Below the pieces are notes generated by a model. The model was not told where the DNA came from. It saw only the letters and a program-made list of their open reading frames with translations, and did not search any database. Of a stretch of 37,434 nucleotides of DNA, positions 24,020 to 33,367 are shown one piece after another. The DNA is from a virus: the IMG/VR virus record IMGVR_UViG_3300042402_002637, positions 1 to 37,434 of that record; one strand, given 5' to 3'. Every line of letters starts with the position of its first letter. Positions within the stretch are counted from its first letter, which is position 1. The position numbers and the translations under genes are program-made.

Positions 24020-25981
24020 ATGAGCGCAGAAGTCACACTAGGATGGAACAACGCACGGCTTGCTGCTGGTGCAAGGCAGGCCAGCGCAATCGTGGACAGC
24101 GCCACTTCACGGATGCGCTCTGCTTTAGGTGGCCTCGCTGCCGCTGGTGGATCATTCCTTGCCGTTCGTGAGATCGTTGACGCAACGGTTAAGTATGATT
24201 CCCTGCGTCTCGGCATGGTAAGCCTGACCGGCAGCGTTGAAGCCGCTACTGACCGAATGGCAGAGCTTCGCACGCTCGCAAAAGATCCAGGCTTAGGATT
24301 CGCTCAAGTCGTGGAAACGGACATCCGACTTCGCTCCGCTGGCATCTCCGCCAGCGTGTCAGAGCGTGCCATTCGTGAGTTTGGAAACGCGCTTGCAGTC
24401 GTCGGCAAGGGAAAGGAAGAACTCGACGGCGTAGCTCTCGCGCTATCGCAGATTGCCAGCAAGGGCAAAGTGAGCGCGGAGGAAATCAACCAGATCGCTG
24501 AACGTGTGCCGCAGATTCGCGCGGTGATGAAGGACGTATTCGGCACTGCCGACACCGAAGAAATCCAAAAGATGGGCATTCCAGTGGAATCGTTTATTAC
24601 CCTTATCGTGGACGGATTCAGCCGCACGATTCCTCGCGCCATCATTGGATTGCAGGGCAAATGGGACAATTTCACGGATGCACTCACCGGCAGGCTGGCG
24701 GACTTTGGGAAGGGTGTTCTCGAAGAGATGATCAAACCGATTGAGTCGGCAACTGAAGCCCTAGAAAAAAGCGAGGGCGCAGTTGTAAACTTTGGTGACC
24801 GTTCCGCTGGATTCGCTGCCGATTGGCTTTCTCAATGGGGAACCATTGGCGGTGCAGCCGATGGCTTTGCGGTTTCACTAGCCAATCTTTTTGCCTCTGA
24901 TTACTGGCAGCAGGGCGAACGTCTCCGCGCTAAACTGGCAGAGATTGAGCCAGCATTGCAGCGCCAAAAGAAGGCGATGGATGAAGCTACGGCGTCCGTT
25001 CAAAAAGCCGCCGACCAAGAAAAAGAATACGCCAAAGAGAAGCAAAGCCTCAACGCATACCTTGATGTTTACATTGCTAAACAGTCACGCGCCAACGCCG
25101 AGACGGAAGCGGCAGCATCGGCAGCGAAAAAGCAGGCCGACGCACTCGACAAGCTCAAGGCGTCTCTCGCCAGCGCCAGCGAAAAGACTTCTATGAGCTT
25201 TGCCTCGCCAAAGGTGCAGCAACAGACCGAAGTGAAGAAGCTCGACAAAATCGAAGCTCAAATCAACATGGCTGAGTTTGCAGGCGATGAACAAAAGGCT
25301 GTGCAACTCAAGATTGAAAAAGAGGCCGTCTTGCAGCGCATCGGCCAACTCGAAGAACAGATCAAAGCCTCAACCGAAGCACAGGACAAAGCCAATCAAG
25401 ACTTGGTTCGCACCGAGACAGAGCGGATGCTGGCTAAGGCCGAGCAGGTAGCAGCGCAGGAGCAAGCCATGCAGCTATTCGCACTTGAGCTAGCCATTGC
25501 CGAGGCCGCTAGCCGTGGGCAGGACGCGAAGGTTGCTAAGCTCGAACGTGAACGTGACATCATCGAACAAACCACTCGCTTGATGAACGAGCTAGGCATT
25601 GGCTACGATGAAGCCGCGAAGATGGCCGAGCGCCTTGTGAACGCCGAGACAAAGGCCGAAGCTCGAAAGAACGGCGGAGACGGCGAACGCTCGAAGATTC
25701 GCGGATACTCACAAGATCAAGGCGATGCCGCAGCCGCGCGAACACGAGCAGGGGCACGAGTGGACGAAGCACGGGCAAACGCCACCGCTGCCACCGCTCG
25801 CGGATTCTCTTCCTTTGCCGAGATCGACGCAGCGCAAAAGACCAAGTTCGGCAATGCTTTTGGAAATGCACCCGCAGAGCAAGCCGCCGTTAAAACAGAG
25901 TCTCCACTGACTCAAGTTATGGACCGCCTCGACAAGTGGGCGAACTCCACCAGTGAAACCATCGAAAAAGCCTTCCAGTAA
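24020..25981 (+). CDS. Tail tape measure protein
   Basis: A 653-residue protein. The first 200 residues are a tape-measure domain (VDATVKYDSLRLGMVSLTGS, QIASKGKVSAEEINQIAERV). Long coiled-coil stretches rich in A, K, E and Q follow from about 300 to 600. No clear transmembrane pair is seen. By the usual ratio this length implies a tail of roughly 100 nm. It follows the frameshifted chaperone and overlaps the next ATG (TAATG), and has TTGACA ending 15 nt before its ATG. Confidence 0.88.
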   Translation: MSAEVTLGWNNARLAAGARQASAIVDSATSRMRSALGGLAAAGGSFLAVREIVDATVKYDSLRLGMVSLTGSVEAATDRMAELRTLAKDPGLGFAQVVETDIRLRSAGISASVSERAIREFGNALAVVGKGKEELDGVALALSQIASKGKVSAEEINQIAERVPQIRAVMKDVFGTADTEEIQKMGIPVESFITLIVDGFSRTIPRAIIGLQGKWDNFTDALTGRLADFGKGVLEEMIKPIESATEALEKSEGAVVNFGDRSAGFAADWLSQWGTIGGAADGFAVSLANLFASDYWQQGERLRAKLAEIEPALQRQKKAMDEATASVQKAADQEKEYAKEKQSLNAYLDVYIAKQSRANAETEAAASAAKKQADALDKLKASLASASEKTSMSFASPKVQQQTEVKKLDKIEAQINMAEFAGDEQKAVQLKIEKEAVLQRIGQLEEQIKASTEAQDKANQDLVRTETERMLAKAEQVAAQEQAMQLFALELAIAEAASRGQDAKVAKLERERDIIEQTTRLMNELGIGYDEAAKMAERLVNAETKAEARKNGGDGERSKIRGYSQDQGDAAAARTRAGARVDEARANATAATARGFSSFAEIDAAQKTKFGNAFGNAPAEQAAVKTESPLTQVMDRLDKWANSTSETIEKAFQ

Positions 25982-26868
25982 TGCCAGCACCCGCACAATG
26001 CCTATCCTATGGCGCACTCGAAGAACAGATCGGAGGGCTCCGGTGGAGGCTCCGCGCCCGCGACTTTGATTCCTGCATCTACTCAGTGGATTCAGCGGAT
26101 GAGGATTTCGTTGTCCCAGGCTCGTCACTGCCGGGCTACGTTCACATGAAGGCGACGGACGTTCAGCCTGAACAGGTGGGCGACGTGTGGGTTTTCAACG
26201 GCACCGAATACAAGGGCTTCAAATCGCCGACGGAGATGTGGCGGAAGTTTGCGCAGACGAAAGCCTCGCCATCTGAGGGCTTTGATAACATCGCGCTCAC
26301 CATCGGCACACGCACGCCAAACGATGCCATCTTCGCCCGTGGTGCCACTGCTCCAACGGTGGACATGGTTTCTCCTGAATTCCCGAATATGTTCATCATG
26401 GACAAATCCGAGGAAGACACGGACGTTGACGGTTACAAGATTCTCAATCTTCAGCTTCGCGGACTCATTGGCGACAAACCATACACCCGCCGCGTTTCGT
26501 GTGCTGCGCAGACGATCACACCAGAGGGCAACTGGACGATCTATTCGACCTACAACGAAGAAGGCGAAGTCGTCACCGGCCTATCTGCCCACGGCTCCGT
26601 GCCCGTTGAGGTATCGCTTGCGAAGCTCGTCGTCACAGATTCATTCGTGACGCTGACGGAGCCTCCATTCGGCGGCATTCCCGGCAACCTCACGCCCGAC
26701 GATGCGCCAACCTTTACCGACTTTGATTTCTGGACTACCGGCAGCGTCCGCTACCATTGGCCTTTCGGCTGGCGGCGTGCTTCCATCACTGCCGAGAAAC
26801 TGCCCGGCGTCTCTGTGTGGTTCTGGTCCGTCGTTTATGAGTTCCAACAGAAAGTGCTCCCTGATTGA
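25981..26868 (+). CDS. Distal tail / minor tail protein
   Basis: A 295-residue protein rich in aromatic residues and beta strands (FDSCIYSVDSADEDFVVPGS, DKPYTRRVSCAAQTITPEG). Directly after the tape measure gene lies the distal tail or tail-tip set, so a tail-tip role is likely. No family is recognised with certainty. Its ATG overlaps the tape measure stop (TAATG). Confidence 0.6.
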   Translation: MPAPAQCLSYGALEEQIGGLRWRLRARDFDSCIYSVDSADEDFVVPGSSLPGYVHMKATDVQPEQVGDVWVFNGTEYKGFKSPTEMWRKFAQTKASPSEGFDNIALTIGTRTPNDAIFARGATAPTVDMVSPEFPNMFIMDKSEEDTDVDGYKILNLQLRGLIGDKPYTRRVSCAAQTITPEGNWTIYSTYNEEGEVVTGLSAHGSVPVEVSLAKLVVTDSFVTLTEPPFGGIPGNLTPDDAPTFTDFDFWTTGSVRYHWPFGWRRASITAEKLPGVSVWFWSVVYEFQQKVLPD

Positions 26869-26871
26869 TCT

Positions 26872-27138
26872 ATGAAAACTAGCAAACCCAAAGCCGCCCC
26901 AAAGGACGAAGCTCCCGAACTGCCACCCATTAACGAGATGATGCAGAAGCTCTTGAAAGGCTTCCAAGCGAATCCCGGCCATTGGTTCTACCACATCGAC
27001 CAATTCGCCGCCGATGTCGAAGCGCAGCTTGTGAGCCGTGGCCTTGTCATCCGCGACGAGATCGAATCCAAAGGCCGCAAGCTCGTCCGCTACTGTGGCA
27101 AGCCCGACGCGAACACACCGCCCGCCGTTGAATTGTGA
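26872..27138 (+). CDS. Small hypothetical tail-region protein
   Basis: An 88-residue protein: Lys/Pro-rich N-terminus, then a compact domain (MMQKLLKGFQANPGHWFYHI, VEAQLVSRGLVIRDEIESKG) that looks like a small winged helix. No family recognised. It lies 3 bp after the distal tail gene and 12 bp before the first collagen-like gene. Confidence 0.6.
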   Translation: MKTSKPKAAPKDEAPELPPINEMMQKLLKGFQANPGHWFYHIDQFAADVEAQLVSRGLVIRDEIESKGRKLVRYCGKPDANTPPAVEL

Positions 27139-27150
27139 GACTGACCAATC

Positions 27151-27885
27151 ATGGCAATCCCTCGCTATCGACTCCGCAGAACACGCGGCTTCGCAACCGT
27201 CCGAGATTTAAAGGACTGGCTAACGTGGCTCGCGCCCAAGATGGAAGCGATGGGAAAGATCGACGTTCGAGGCGCGAAGTCGTCAACCGTGCAGGCGGAC
27301 GGCACGACTCACTATAGGCTGGAAGCGGCCTCGGACGTTGGACCGCCCGGCCCTGACGGATCGCCAGTCCCCGGCCCAGATGGACCGCCCGGCCCGACAG
27401 GTGGCCCCGGTATCCCTGGCATGTTCTCACCTCCCGGCCCAGAGGGGCCAGCAGGACCGCCCGGCCCCGCAGGTCCGCCAGGATTGCCAGGAGTTCCAGG
27501 TGACCCCGGCGACGAATCAAAGACGGCCATCGTTGAGAACGATCTTGGCATCTACGGATTCGCTGCCGTTGAATGTGGCGAGGCTCTCTTCCGTGATCAT
27601 CTCATATTCACACATGCAGGCTCCATGATGCGCGTGGCGATAGATGAACGCTGGCTTGCCACGGTATCGGATGTGAAGATTGAAAGCGTAGTGACGAGCG
27701 AGCCCGTGAAGGTTTCCGTCACGTTGGAATCGTCTTTGATCCTCATCGAAGTTTCCAGCCCCGTAACCGTCACCGTTACGCTCTGCGGCATCCGGCGCGG
27801 ATTCGAGTCCGCCGCATGGCCACGATTTACAGCCGATCAAATGCGCGCTAACAATGCGTTTTACGCGGCAGCACATCGCCCATGA
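27151..27885 (+). CDS. Collagen-like tail fibre protein 1
   Basis: A 244-residue protein in three parts: N-terminal domain (residues 1-63, [19 protein letters not shown]), a collagen-like Gly-X-Y block at 64-122 with many GPP triplets, interrupted at GSPVP and GMFSPP, and a C-terminal beta domain (123-244, [17 protein letters not shown]... to [14 protein letters not shown]). Such blocks trimerise into rigid triple helices in phage fibres. First of three paralogues, coupled to the next by ATGA. Four genes on is a candidate prolyl hydroxylase. Confidence 0.88.
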   Translation: MAIPRYRLRRTRGFATVRDLKDWLTWLAPKMEAMGKIDVRGAKSSTVQADGTTHYRLEAASDVGPPGPDGSPVPGPDGPPGPTGGPGIPGMFSPPGPEGPAGPPGPAGPPGLPGVPGDPGDESKTAIVENDLGIYGFAAVECGEALFRDHLIFTHAGSMMRVAIDERWLATVSDVKIESVVTSEPVKVSVTLESSLILIEVSSPVTVTVTLCGIRRGFESAAWPRFTADQMRANNAFYAAAHRP

Positions 27886-28589
27886 AAGCAGACCAACAGC
27901 GGCAATACAAATTCCCAAAGCCGGGACTCCTTCACGCCGAAGCGTTGGCGCGGATGATTCAATGGGTGGGGGGAGTGCTCGGCTACGATACGACCTACTA
28001 CAACGCCAAGCAGGATGATACGATTTACGACGGCAGCAAGCTCGTGGATTTCCGCAACCTTGGAGCGCCCGGCCCGCCCGGAACAGATCAGCCCGGTCCA
28101 CCCGGCCCGCCCGGCGACCCAGGGCCATACGGCCCCGACGGCCCCGATAATCTCATCCCCGGCCCTCCCGGCCCGACAGGACCAACAGGAGGCCCCGGCC
28201 CGCCCGGCCCCGGTGGAGCGCCCGGCGAGCCCGGCGATAAATTCGCCATCGTCGAAGCTGGCGGCATGTTCGTCGGCATGGCCGCGCTCGAAGCTCCGCG
28301 CCCGTATTTCATCGAGCGACTCACTTTCAAAGCCAATGAGAGCGCCGTTACTATTCCAGCCCTTTTTCTCGGCACGATTGAACCGGCATCACTTCGCGTC
28401 ATGGCTTGCAACGTGCCTGCCGTTGGCGTGAGAATTGACGGCATTTCCGTCGCCATCTCCGGCAAGCATTCGGGGGGCATCGTGACCGTGATTGGCATCC
28501 GTCGTGGATTCGATGGCTGGCATTTTAAGGACTACACCATTGACCAAAAGCGGAACAACGATCAGTTCTACAACTCCGCGCACGCATGA
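27882..28589 (+). CDS. Collagen-like tail fibre protein 2
   Basis: A 235-residue paralogue of the neighbours: N-terminal domain 1-60, collagen-like block 61-120 (interrupted at GTDQP and DNLIP), C-terminal domain from [19 protein letters not shown] to [20 protein letters not shown]. The block is rich in GPP and GDP/GEP triplets, where Y-position prolines are the usual hydroxylation sites. Coupled on both sides by ATGA, so expected to be made at similar levels to its partners. Confidence 0.88.
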   Translation: MKADQQRQYKFPKPGLLHAEALARMIQWVGGVLGYDTTYYNAKQDDTIYDGSKLVDFRNLGAPGPPGTDQPGPPGPPGDPGPYGPDGPDNLIPGPPGPTGPTGGPGPPGPGGAPGEPGDKFAIVEAGGMFVGMAALEAPRPYFIERLTFKANESAVTIPALFLGTIEPASLRVMACNVPAVGVRIDGISVAISGKHSGGIVTVIGIRRGFDGWHFKDYTIDQKRNNDQFYNSAHA

Positions 28590-29326
28590 AAACGGCCTAT
28601 AAACTCAAACGCAAAGGCGGCTTCGCCTACGTTTCGGATGCCCGCGAATCAATGGCGTGGATCATTAAGAACATGCCAAACGGCGCATCATTCGAGCCGA
28701 TGAAGTCCGAAAGCGTAGAGTTCGTGAGGGTGGACTTGCCCGCAGGCACTACCGGCCCGGCTGGCGATAACGCGGTTGATCCCGGCCCGCCCGGCGACCC
28801 CGGCCCCGCAGGCCCGCCCGGCCCGCCCGGCCCCCTTGGCGCATCTGTTCCCGGCGATCCCGGCCCTCCCGGCCCCTTAGTTCCCGGCCCTGCGGGTGTT
28901 CCCGGCGAACCGGGCGCAAAGCTCGCCATCGTGGAAAGCGGGAGCGAAGTCGTGGGCTTGCACGTCGTAGAACAGCCAGAAATGCGCTTTATGGACTGCC
29001 TTGATTGGCGCATTCGCAAAGGCGAGCGATTCGCGTTCGTCCGCATTCCAGAGAGGTTCATGGCGGCAGTGAGGCCATCTATCATCGTGACCGGCCTGAC
29101 TTGCGAAACGGCGGGAGAACTCGGCGCATCGGTCTTCAGTGACTTCATCCAGATCGAGGCCAATCGGTCATGGTTCAGCCGGAAGGAAAAGCGTGGGACA
29201 GTGACCATTTCCGCACTTGCGAAGCATTGCCATCGCGGCAGATTCCCGCAGTTCACGGAAGATCAAAAGCGCCGCAATGACGAGTTTTGGAGCCGTGCAT
29301 TAACACCCAAGCTCACCACATCATGA
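28586..29326 (+). CDS. Collagen-like tail fibre protein 3
   Basis: A 246-residue paralogue: N-terminal domain 1-53 ([20 protein letters not shown]), collagen-like block 54-112 (interrupted at NAVDP, GASVP and PLVP), C-terminal domain starting [19 protein letters not shown] and ending near [15 protein letters not shown]. It has the highest density of GPP repeats in the middle. The stop overlaps the start of the dioxygenase (ATGA), directly linking fibre and enzyme synthesis. Confidence 0.88.
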   Translation: MKTAYKLKRKGGFAYVSDARESMAWIIKNMPNGASFEPMKSESVEFVRVDLPAGTTGPAGDNAVDPGPPGDPGPAGPPGPPGPLGASVPGDPGPPGPLVPGPAGVPGEPGAKLAIVESGSEVVGLHVVEQPEMRFMDCLDWRIRKGERFAFVRIPERFMAAVRPSIIVTGLTCETAGELGASVFSDFIQIEANRSWFSRKEKRGTVTISALAKHCHRGRFPQFTEDQKRRNDEFWSRALTPKLTTS

Positions 29327-29892
29327 CGCGCAATCAATGGTATCACTCGCCCGGCGTATTGACGCCGAAGGAATGCGTAATGCTTTTGAAGTATTGCAAT
29401 AAGCAGTATCCGTCACAACCCGCAGTCGTCGGGCATGGAGGGCAGACTCGAACAGACAATCAACTCAGACGTTCAACGGTGCGATGGCTTGACTTCGCCG
29501 ATCTTGATTTGCTCTGGTTTTTCCGCCGCATCGAACGCGAGACGCTGAAGGCGAATGCCACCTTTGGCCTCGACATCCAGCACGCCAGCACTGAGTGGCA
29601 GTTGACCGAATACGACAGCGCCGACAGGGGGCTTTACGACTGGCACCAAGACTCTTCAGAGCTTTGCAAAGACCCATTCGAGCGAAAGCTAACCCTCGTC
29701 ATGCAGCTCACACCACCCGACAAATATGAGGGTGGTCAATTCGAGATCAAAGGCGATCAGCTACCGGCGAACTACTTTCGTAACGCTGGCGACCTGCTCT
29801 TTTTCCGGTCAAACCTCTGGCACCGCGCCACCGAAGTCACCCAAGGGAAGCGGCACTCCCTCGTTTCATGGATCAAAGGGCCGCGTAGGTAA
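29323..29892 (+). CDS. 2-oxoglutarate/Fe(II) dioxygenase, prolyl 4-hydroxylase/PKHD-like
   Basis: A 189-residue oxygenase of the double-stranded beta-helix fold. Iron ligands are His108 and Asp110 in YDWHQDSS and His167 in LWHRATEV; Arg177, ten residues later, would bind 2-oxoglutarate. The strand KLTLVMQLTPPDKYEGGQFE is the PKHD/P4H hallmark. Family members hydroxylate proline or lysine in proteins using Fe(II), 2-oxoglutarate and O2. Its ATG overlaps the stop of collagen-like gene 3, so the collagen-like fibres are the obvious candidate substrates. I chose ATG 29323 for this overlap. Other 2OG-oxygenase substrates remain possible. Confidence 0.88.
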   Translation: MTRNQWYHSPGVLTPKECVMLLKYCNKQYPSQPAVVGHGGQTRTDNQLRRSTVRWLDFADLDLLWFFRRIERETLKANATFGLDIQHASTEWQLTEYDSADRGLYDWHQDSSELCKDPFERKLTLVMQLTPPDKYEGGQFEIKGDQLPANYFRNAGDLLFFRSNLWHRATEVTQGKRHSLVSWIKGPRR

Positions 29893-29913
29893 TTTGACAG
29901 AACAACCGCAATC

Positions 29914-30600
29914 ATGGACATCATTTTTGACCTAGCCACGAACGAGCTTACCACTGACGCAGAGGAGCTAGGGCTGAAGTGGCGGAGTCGTGAGCCTGCT
30001 CGCTTGAAGTTCGAGCGTGCCGGCGTCGCTGAATTGCTCCCGACCGGCTACGGCCTCGCCCTCTACATCGTGAAGGACGGCGACCTTTTGGCAGAGGTGA
30101 CGACTTGGGAAACGCCCGGCAGCACCGCAGGCTATTACGAGGGCGAACTGATTCTCCACACGGCAGAGCTTACGGCCGCCTTTGCAACCGCCACCGTCCT
30201 ACGCATCACGACGGCACTGGAGATTCACTGGTGGGCATCTGGCGAGGCATCAACCCCTGCCATCTCGGACACCGATACAATCTGCCACATTGACCGCCCG
30301 GCAATCGAACCGGAGCCGGGCAGCGTGGAAGTCTTGACCGGTGGCGAGGAATGGCTGGAAGAACGCGCTCCACGCTGGTATCCGGCAATCACTGGACTCA
30401 CTGGCGGCGGATCAACGAATCTCGACGGCCTCATCACCGCTGGCAAATCCTCGCTCCTAACTTCCATCTACGTCTCGTCAGAACTTCAAGACTGGATTCT
30501 GTTCTCAGGCACCAACGCGGAGGATTCAGCCAATGGCATCGTTCGTCCTGACGACTACGACGCCAGCACTAACGCTCAAGTCTGGAAGCGCGTCCGCTAA
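29914..30600 (+). CDS. Tail fibre or tail-tip protein
   Basis: A 228-residue protein of beta-rich composition (IFDLATNELTTDAEELGLKW, LALYIVKDGDLLAEVTTWET) with an acidic linker near residues 130-150 and a C-terminal segment NGIVRPDDYDASTNAQVWKR that resembles a fibre-adaptor end. It lies between the hydroxylase and the long fibre. Family not identified. TTGACA ends 14 nt before the ATG. Confidence 0.6.
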   Translation: MDIIFDLATNELTTDAEELGLKWRSREPARLKFERAGVAELLPTGYGLALYIVKDGDLLAEVTTWETPGSTAGYYEGELILHTAELTAAFATATVLRITTALEIHWWASGEASTPAISDTDTICHIDRPAIEPEPGSVEVLTGGEEWLEERAPRWYPAITGLTGGGSTNLDGLITAGKSSLLTSIYVSSELQDWILFSGTNAEDSANGIVRPDDYDASTNAQVWKRVR

Positions 30601-30621
30601 TTCAAACCCCATTTTTACGAC

Positions 30622-32634
30622 ATGAAAACCGCCATCCTACTCATCACCGCAGCCGCCTTTGTGCTCCTGCCCGTGCTCGCCTTTGGGCAGACTAAAACCG
30701 TGCTCAAGAATGTGAGCGGCAACACGATCACGGAGAGCTTGACCATCGGCAGCGGCAAGACGCTCACGATTGCAGCAGGTGCCACGATCAACGCCACCGG
30801 AGCCACGATCACCGGCTTTGGCAGCGGCGGCGGATCACCCGCGTGGGGAGACATCACCGGCACCCTCGCCAGCCAGACGGACCTGAATACCGCCCTCGGA
30901 CTCAAGGCCCCGCTAGCCTCTCCCACCTTCACCGGCACCGTCACCATTCCCAGCGGTGCCAGCATCTCTGGTTATGCTACGACTGCCGCTGTGGCGAGCG
31001 GATACCAGCCACTTGACGGCAATCTCACCGGCATTGCAGCCGCCGCCAGTGCCGCTGGCGTGCTGACAGACAACGGATCATCATCCTACTCTTACACAGC
31101 AACTAGCACCGGCGGAAATGGAAGCGCAGACAGCGGGAAAATCCCCAAACTAAACGCACGAGGAGGTTTGAATTTGGGCGGCAGCGCTGGCTCTGGCAAT
31201 GTGCTTGAGGTCATTTCCAGCACTAGCTCTTTCGCCATTGAAGCAACAAACTCAACTTCGGGCGGAACGGCTATTCATGCGACACCAAACGGCACGAGTG
31301 TATCAAGTTTTGGAACCCATTTAACCGCCGCCTCACAAATCGCTTTTGAAATTGATGGCAGCCTCGGAACAAGCAGCAGCACAGGCATTTTCAGTTATAT
31401 GCCAGGACCTGCGCTCATCGCTGCGGATGATAACTTTGCCGAGCAGGTCAGCATCTGGGGCACAGGGAGGAAGGTCCGCTTCACCGCAGAAAGTGCACGC
31501 GCAGCCTCTTACATCGACCTGACCAGTGCCACTCCAACAGGGGCACGCACCATCACCCTGCCAGATGCATCAGGCACTGTTTCCCTGCTCGGCTCCAGCA
31601 TCGACCTAACCACCGAAGTCACGGGCATCTTGCCACCGGCAAACATGGGCACGGGCTCCAGCATCAGCACGAAGTATCTGCGAGGTGATGGCACTTGGCA
31701 GGCCATCTCAGGCGGTGGGGATGCCCTCACCAGTGGCACGCTCGCCCAGTTCGCCGCCACTACCTCCGCCCAGCTTCGAGGTGTGCTGAGCGATGAATCT
31801 GGGACTGGCGAGATTTTAACGACCAATGGTAGCGCAGCCAGCCTCACCAGCTTCCCGACTTTGAACCAAAGCACTACGGGTAATGCCGCCACGGCCACAG
31901 CTCTGCAAACAGGCCGAACCATCAACGGCACCACCTTTGACGGCACCGCCAACATCACCGTCACCGCCGCCGCTGGCACTCTCACAGGCACCACGCTCGC
32001 CAGTGGTGTCACCGCCTCCAGTCTCACCAGCCTCGGCACCATCGCCACCGGCGTTTGGCAGGGAACGGCCATCGCGGACAGTTACATTTCGAGCGCCTCG
32101 ACTTGGAATGCCAAGGAGGCCGCCCTCACCTTCAGCACTGGCCTCACGAGATCGACGAACACGATCACCGTCAACACGAGTCAGAACATCGCCACCCTCT
32201 CTAACCTAACCACGAACGGCATTTTGACCACCACGGGAAGTGCTGGCACATTGACCGTGGATACCACCACGAAGCCCAAGGCGGAAGCCGCTGAGATCGG
32301 CGTCGCGATCTCAGACGAGACAACGGCCATCACCACCGGCACAGCCAAGCTGACCTTCAGGATGCCACACGCCATGACGGTGACAGCCGTGCGCCTCAGC
32401 CTGACCACCGTGAGCAGCTCCGGCACGCCAACCGTGGACATCAACGAAGCTGGCACCACGATCCTCAGCACGAAGCTCTCCTGTGATGCCTCCGAAAAGA
32501 CGAGCACCACCGCCGCCACGGCTGCTGTGATCTCCGACACCGCCCTCGCCGATGACGCCGAGATCACCATTGACGTCGATACCGCAGGCACCGGAGCCAC
32601 TGGGGCCAAGGTCTGGATCATCGGCACCCGTTGA
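30622..32634 (+). CDS. Long tail fibre protein with Sec signal peptide
   Basis: A 670-residue fibre. It begins with a Sec signal peptide: MKTA, hydrophobic core ILLITAAAFVLLPVLA, cleavage near AFG/Q. The remainder is low-complexity Ser/Thr/Gly/Ala beta-fibre with typical phage-fibre motifs (TTGNAATATALQTGRTINGT; GTIATGVWQGTAIADSYIS), ending in a C-terminal domain (VRLSLTTVSSSGTPTVDINE) probably binding the receptor. A signal peptide on a fibre is unusual, since fibres assemble in the cytoplasm. The next gene shares this feature. Confidence 0.8.
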   Translation: MKTAILLITAAAFVLLPVLAFGQTKTVLKNVSGNTITESLTIGSGKTLTIAAGATINATGATITGFGSGGGSPAWGDITGTLASQTDLNTALGLKAPLASPTFTGTVTIPSGASISGYATTAAVASGYQPLDGNLTGIAAAASAAGVLTDNGSSSYSYTATSTGGNGSADSGKIPKLNARGGLNLGGSAGSGNVLEVISSTSSFAIEATNSTSGGTAIHATPNGTSVSSFGTHLTAASQIAFEIDGSLGTSSSTGIFSYMPGPALIAADDNFAEQVSIWGTGRKVRFTAESARAASYIDLTSATPTGARTITLPDASGTVSLLGSSIDLTTEVTGILPPANMGTGSSISTKYLRGDGTWQAISGGGDALTSGTLAQFAATTSAQLRGVLSDESGTGEILTTNGSAASLTSFPTLNQSTTGNAATATALQTGRTINGTTFDGTANITVTAAAGTLTGTTLASGVTASSLTSLGTIATGVWQGTAIADSYISSASTWNAKEAALTFSTGLTRSTNTITVNTSQNIATLSNLTTNGILTTTGSAGTLTVDTTTKPKAEAAEIGVAISDETTAITTGTAKLTFRMPHAMTVTAVRLSLTTVSSSGTPTVDINEAGTTILSTKLSCDASEKTSTTAATAAVISDTALADDAEITIDVDTAGTGATGAKVWIIGTR

Positions 32635-32639
32635 ACCTC

Positions 32640-33335
32640 ATGAAGCTATTCCTTCTTTCCATCGCCTGCCTCTACCTCGGCACCGCCCATGCGGTCGCAG
32701 GCTTCATCCTCAACCCCTACCGCTTCGCCGCCGCAGGCAGCAGCTACCTGGTGGACGAGGGCTTTGAGGGCACTGGCTACGAAGAAACATGGACCGAGGC
32801 AGGCACGGGCACCATCGACGAAGACCACACCGGCACCGTCATCGCAGGCAGCCAGTCCCTTCAGATCAACCTGTCCGCCCAAACCGGCTCCACCGCTGTC
32901 ACCTTCACCGCCCAAGGCTCGCTCTTCGCCAAATTCAGGTTCCGTGTTGCCAGCACCAGCAGCAACCCAACGATTGCCACGATCCGCAATGGCAGCACCA
33001 TCCTTGGCAGTTTGATTCTCGTCGGCGTCAACCGCACCATGCGCACCACCGCCGCTGGCGGATCGAATGCCTCATCCTCGGCGACTCTGCCGCTCAACAC
33101 TGATATTTACATCTGGCTAGAATACGTCAAAGGCAGCGGATCGAATGCCATCTGCCGAGCAGGATGGGCCACCACGGACAGCAAGCCCGCCCTCACCAGC
33201 ACAGGCACACAGACCTGCCTGAGCAGCAACGGCACCAGCACCTCCGATGCCGATACACTCTACCTTGGACACACGGTAAGCGGAACTTACGAATGCTTTT
33301 ATGACGTTGTTCAAGCCGCATCTTCAGCCTTTTAA
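32640..33335 (+). CDS. Lectin-like (concanavalin/LamG-type) protein with signal peptide
   Basis: A 231-residue protein. An N-terminal signal peptide (MKLFLLSIACLYLGTAHA, cleavage after AHA) is followed by a jelly-roll-type domain: DEGFEGTGYEETWTEAGTG opening, then alternating strands (LFAKFRFRVASTS...IYIWLEYVKGSGSN), as in LamG/concanavalin-like phage proteins that bind carbohydrate. ATG 32640 is preferred to a TTG at 32631. Its place after the fibre suggests receptor recognition or a secreted partner. Confidence 0.7.
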   Translation: MKLFLLSIACLYLGTAHAVAGFILNPYRFAAAGSSYLVDEGFEGTGYEETWTEAGTGTIDEDHTGTVIAGSQSLQINLSAQTGSTAVTFTAQGSLFAKFRFRVASTSSNPTIATIRNGSTILGSLILVGVNRTMRTTAAGGSNASSSATLPLNTDIYIWLEYVKGSGSNAICRAGWATTDSKPALTSTGTQTCLSSNGTSTSDADTLYLGHTVSGTYECFYDVVQAASSAF

Positions 33336-33367
33336 CAATAACGCAATGCAATAGAGTCCGCCATGAC

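Noticed and set aside
27312-28498. Minus-strand frames rich in Pro-Gly-Gly in the collagen genes
   Set aside because: Gly-Pro codons GGN/CCN read as Pro/Gly on the opposite strand, so collagen-like antisense frames are expected by symmetry.
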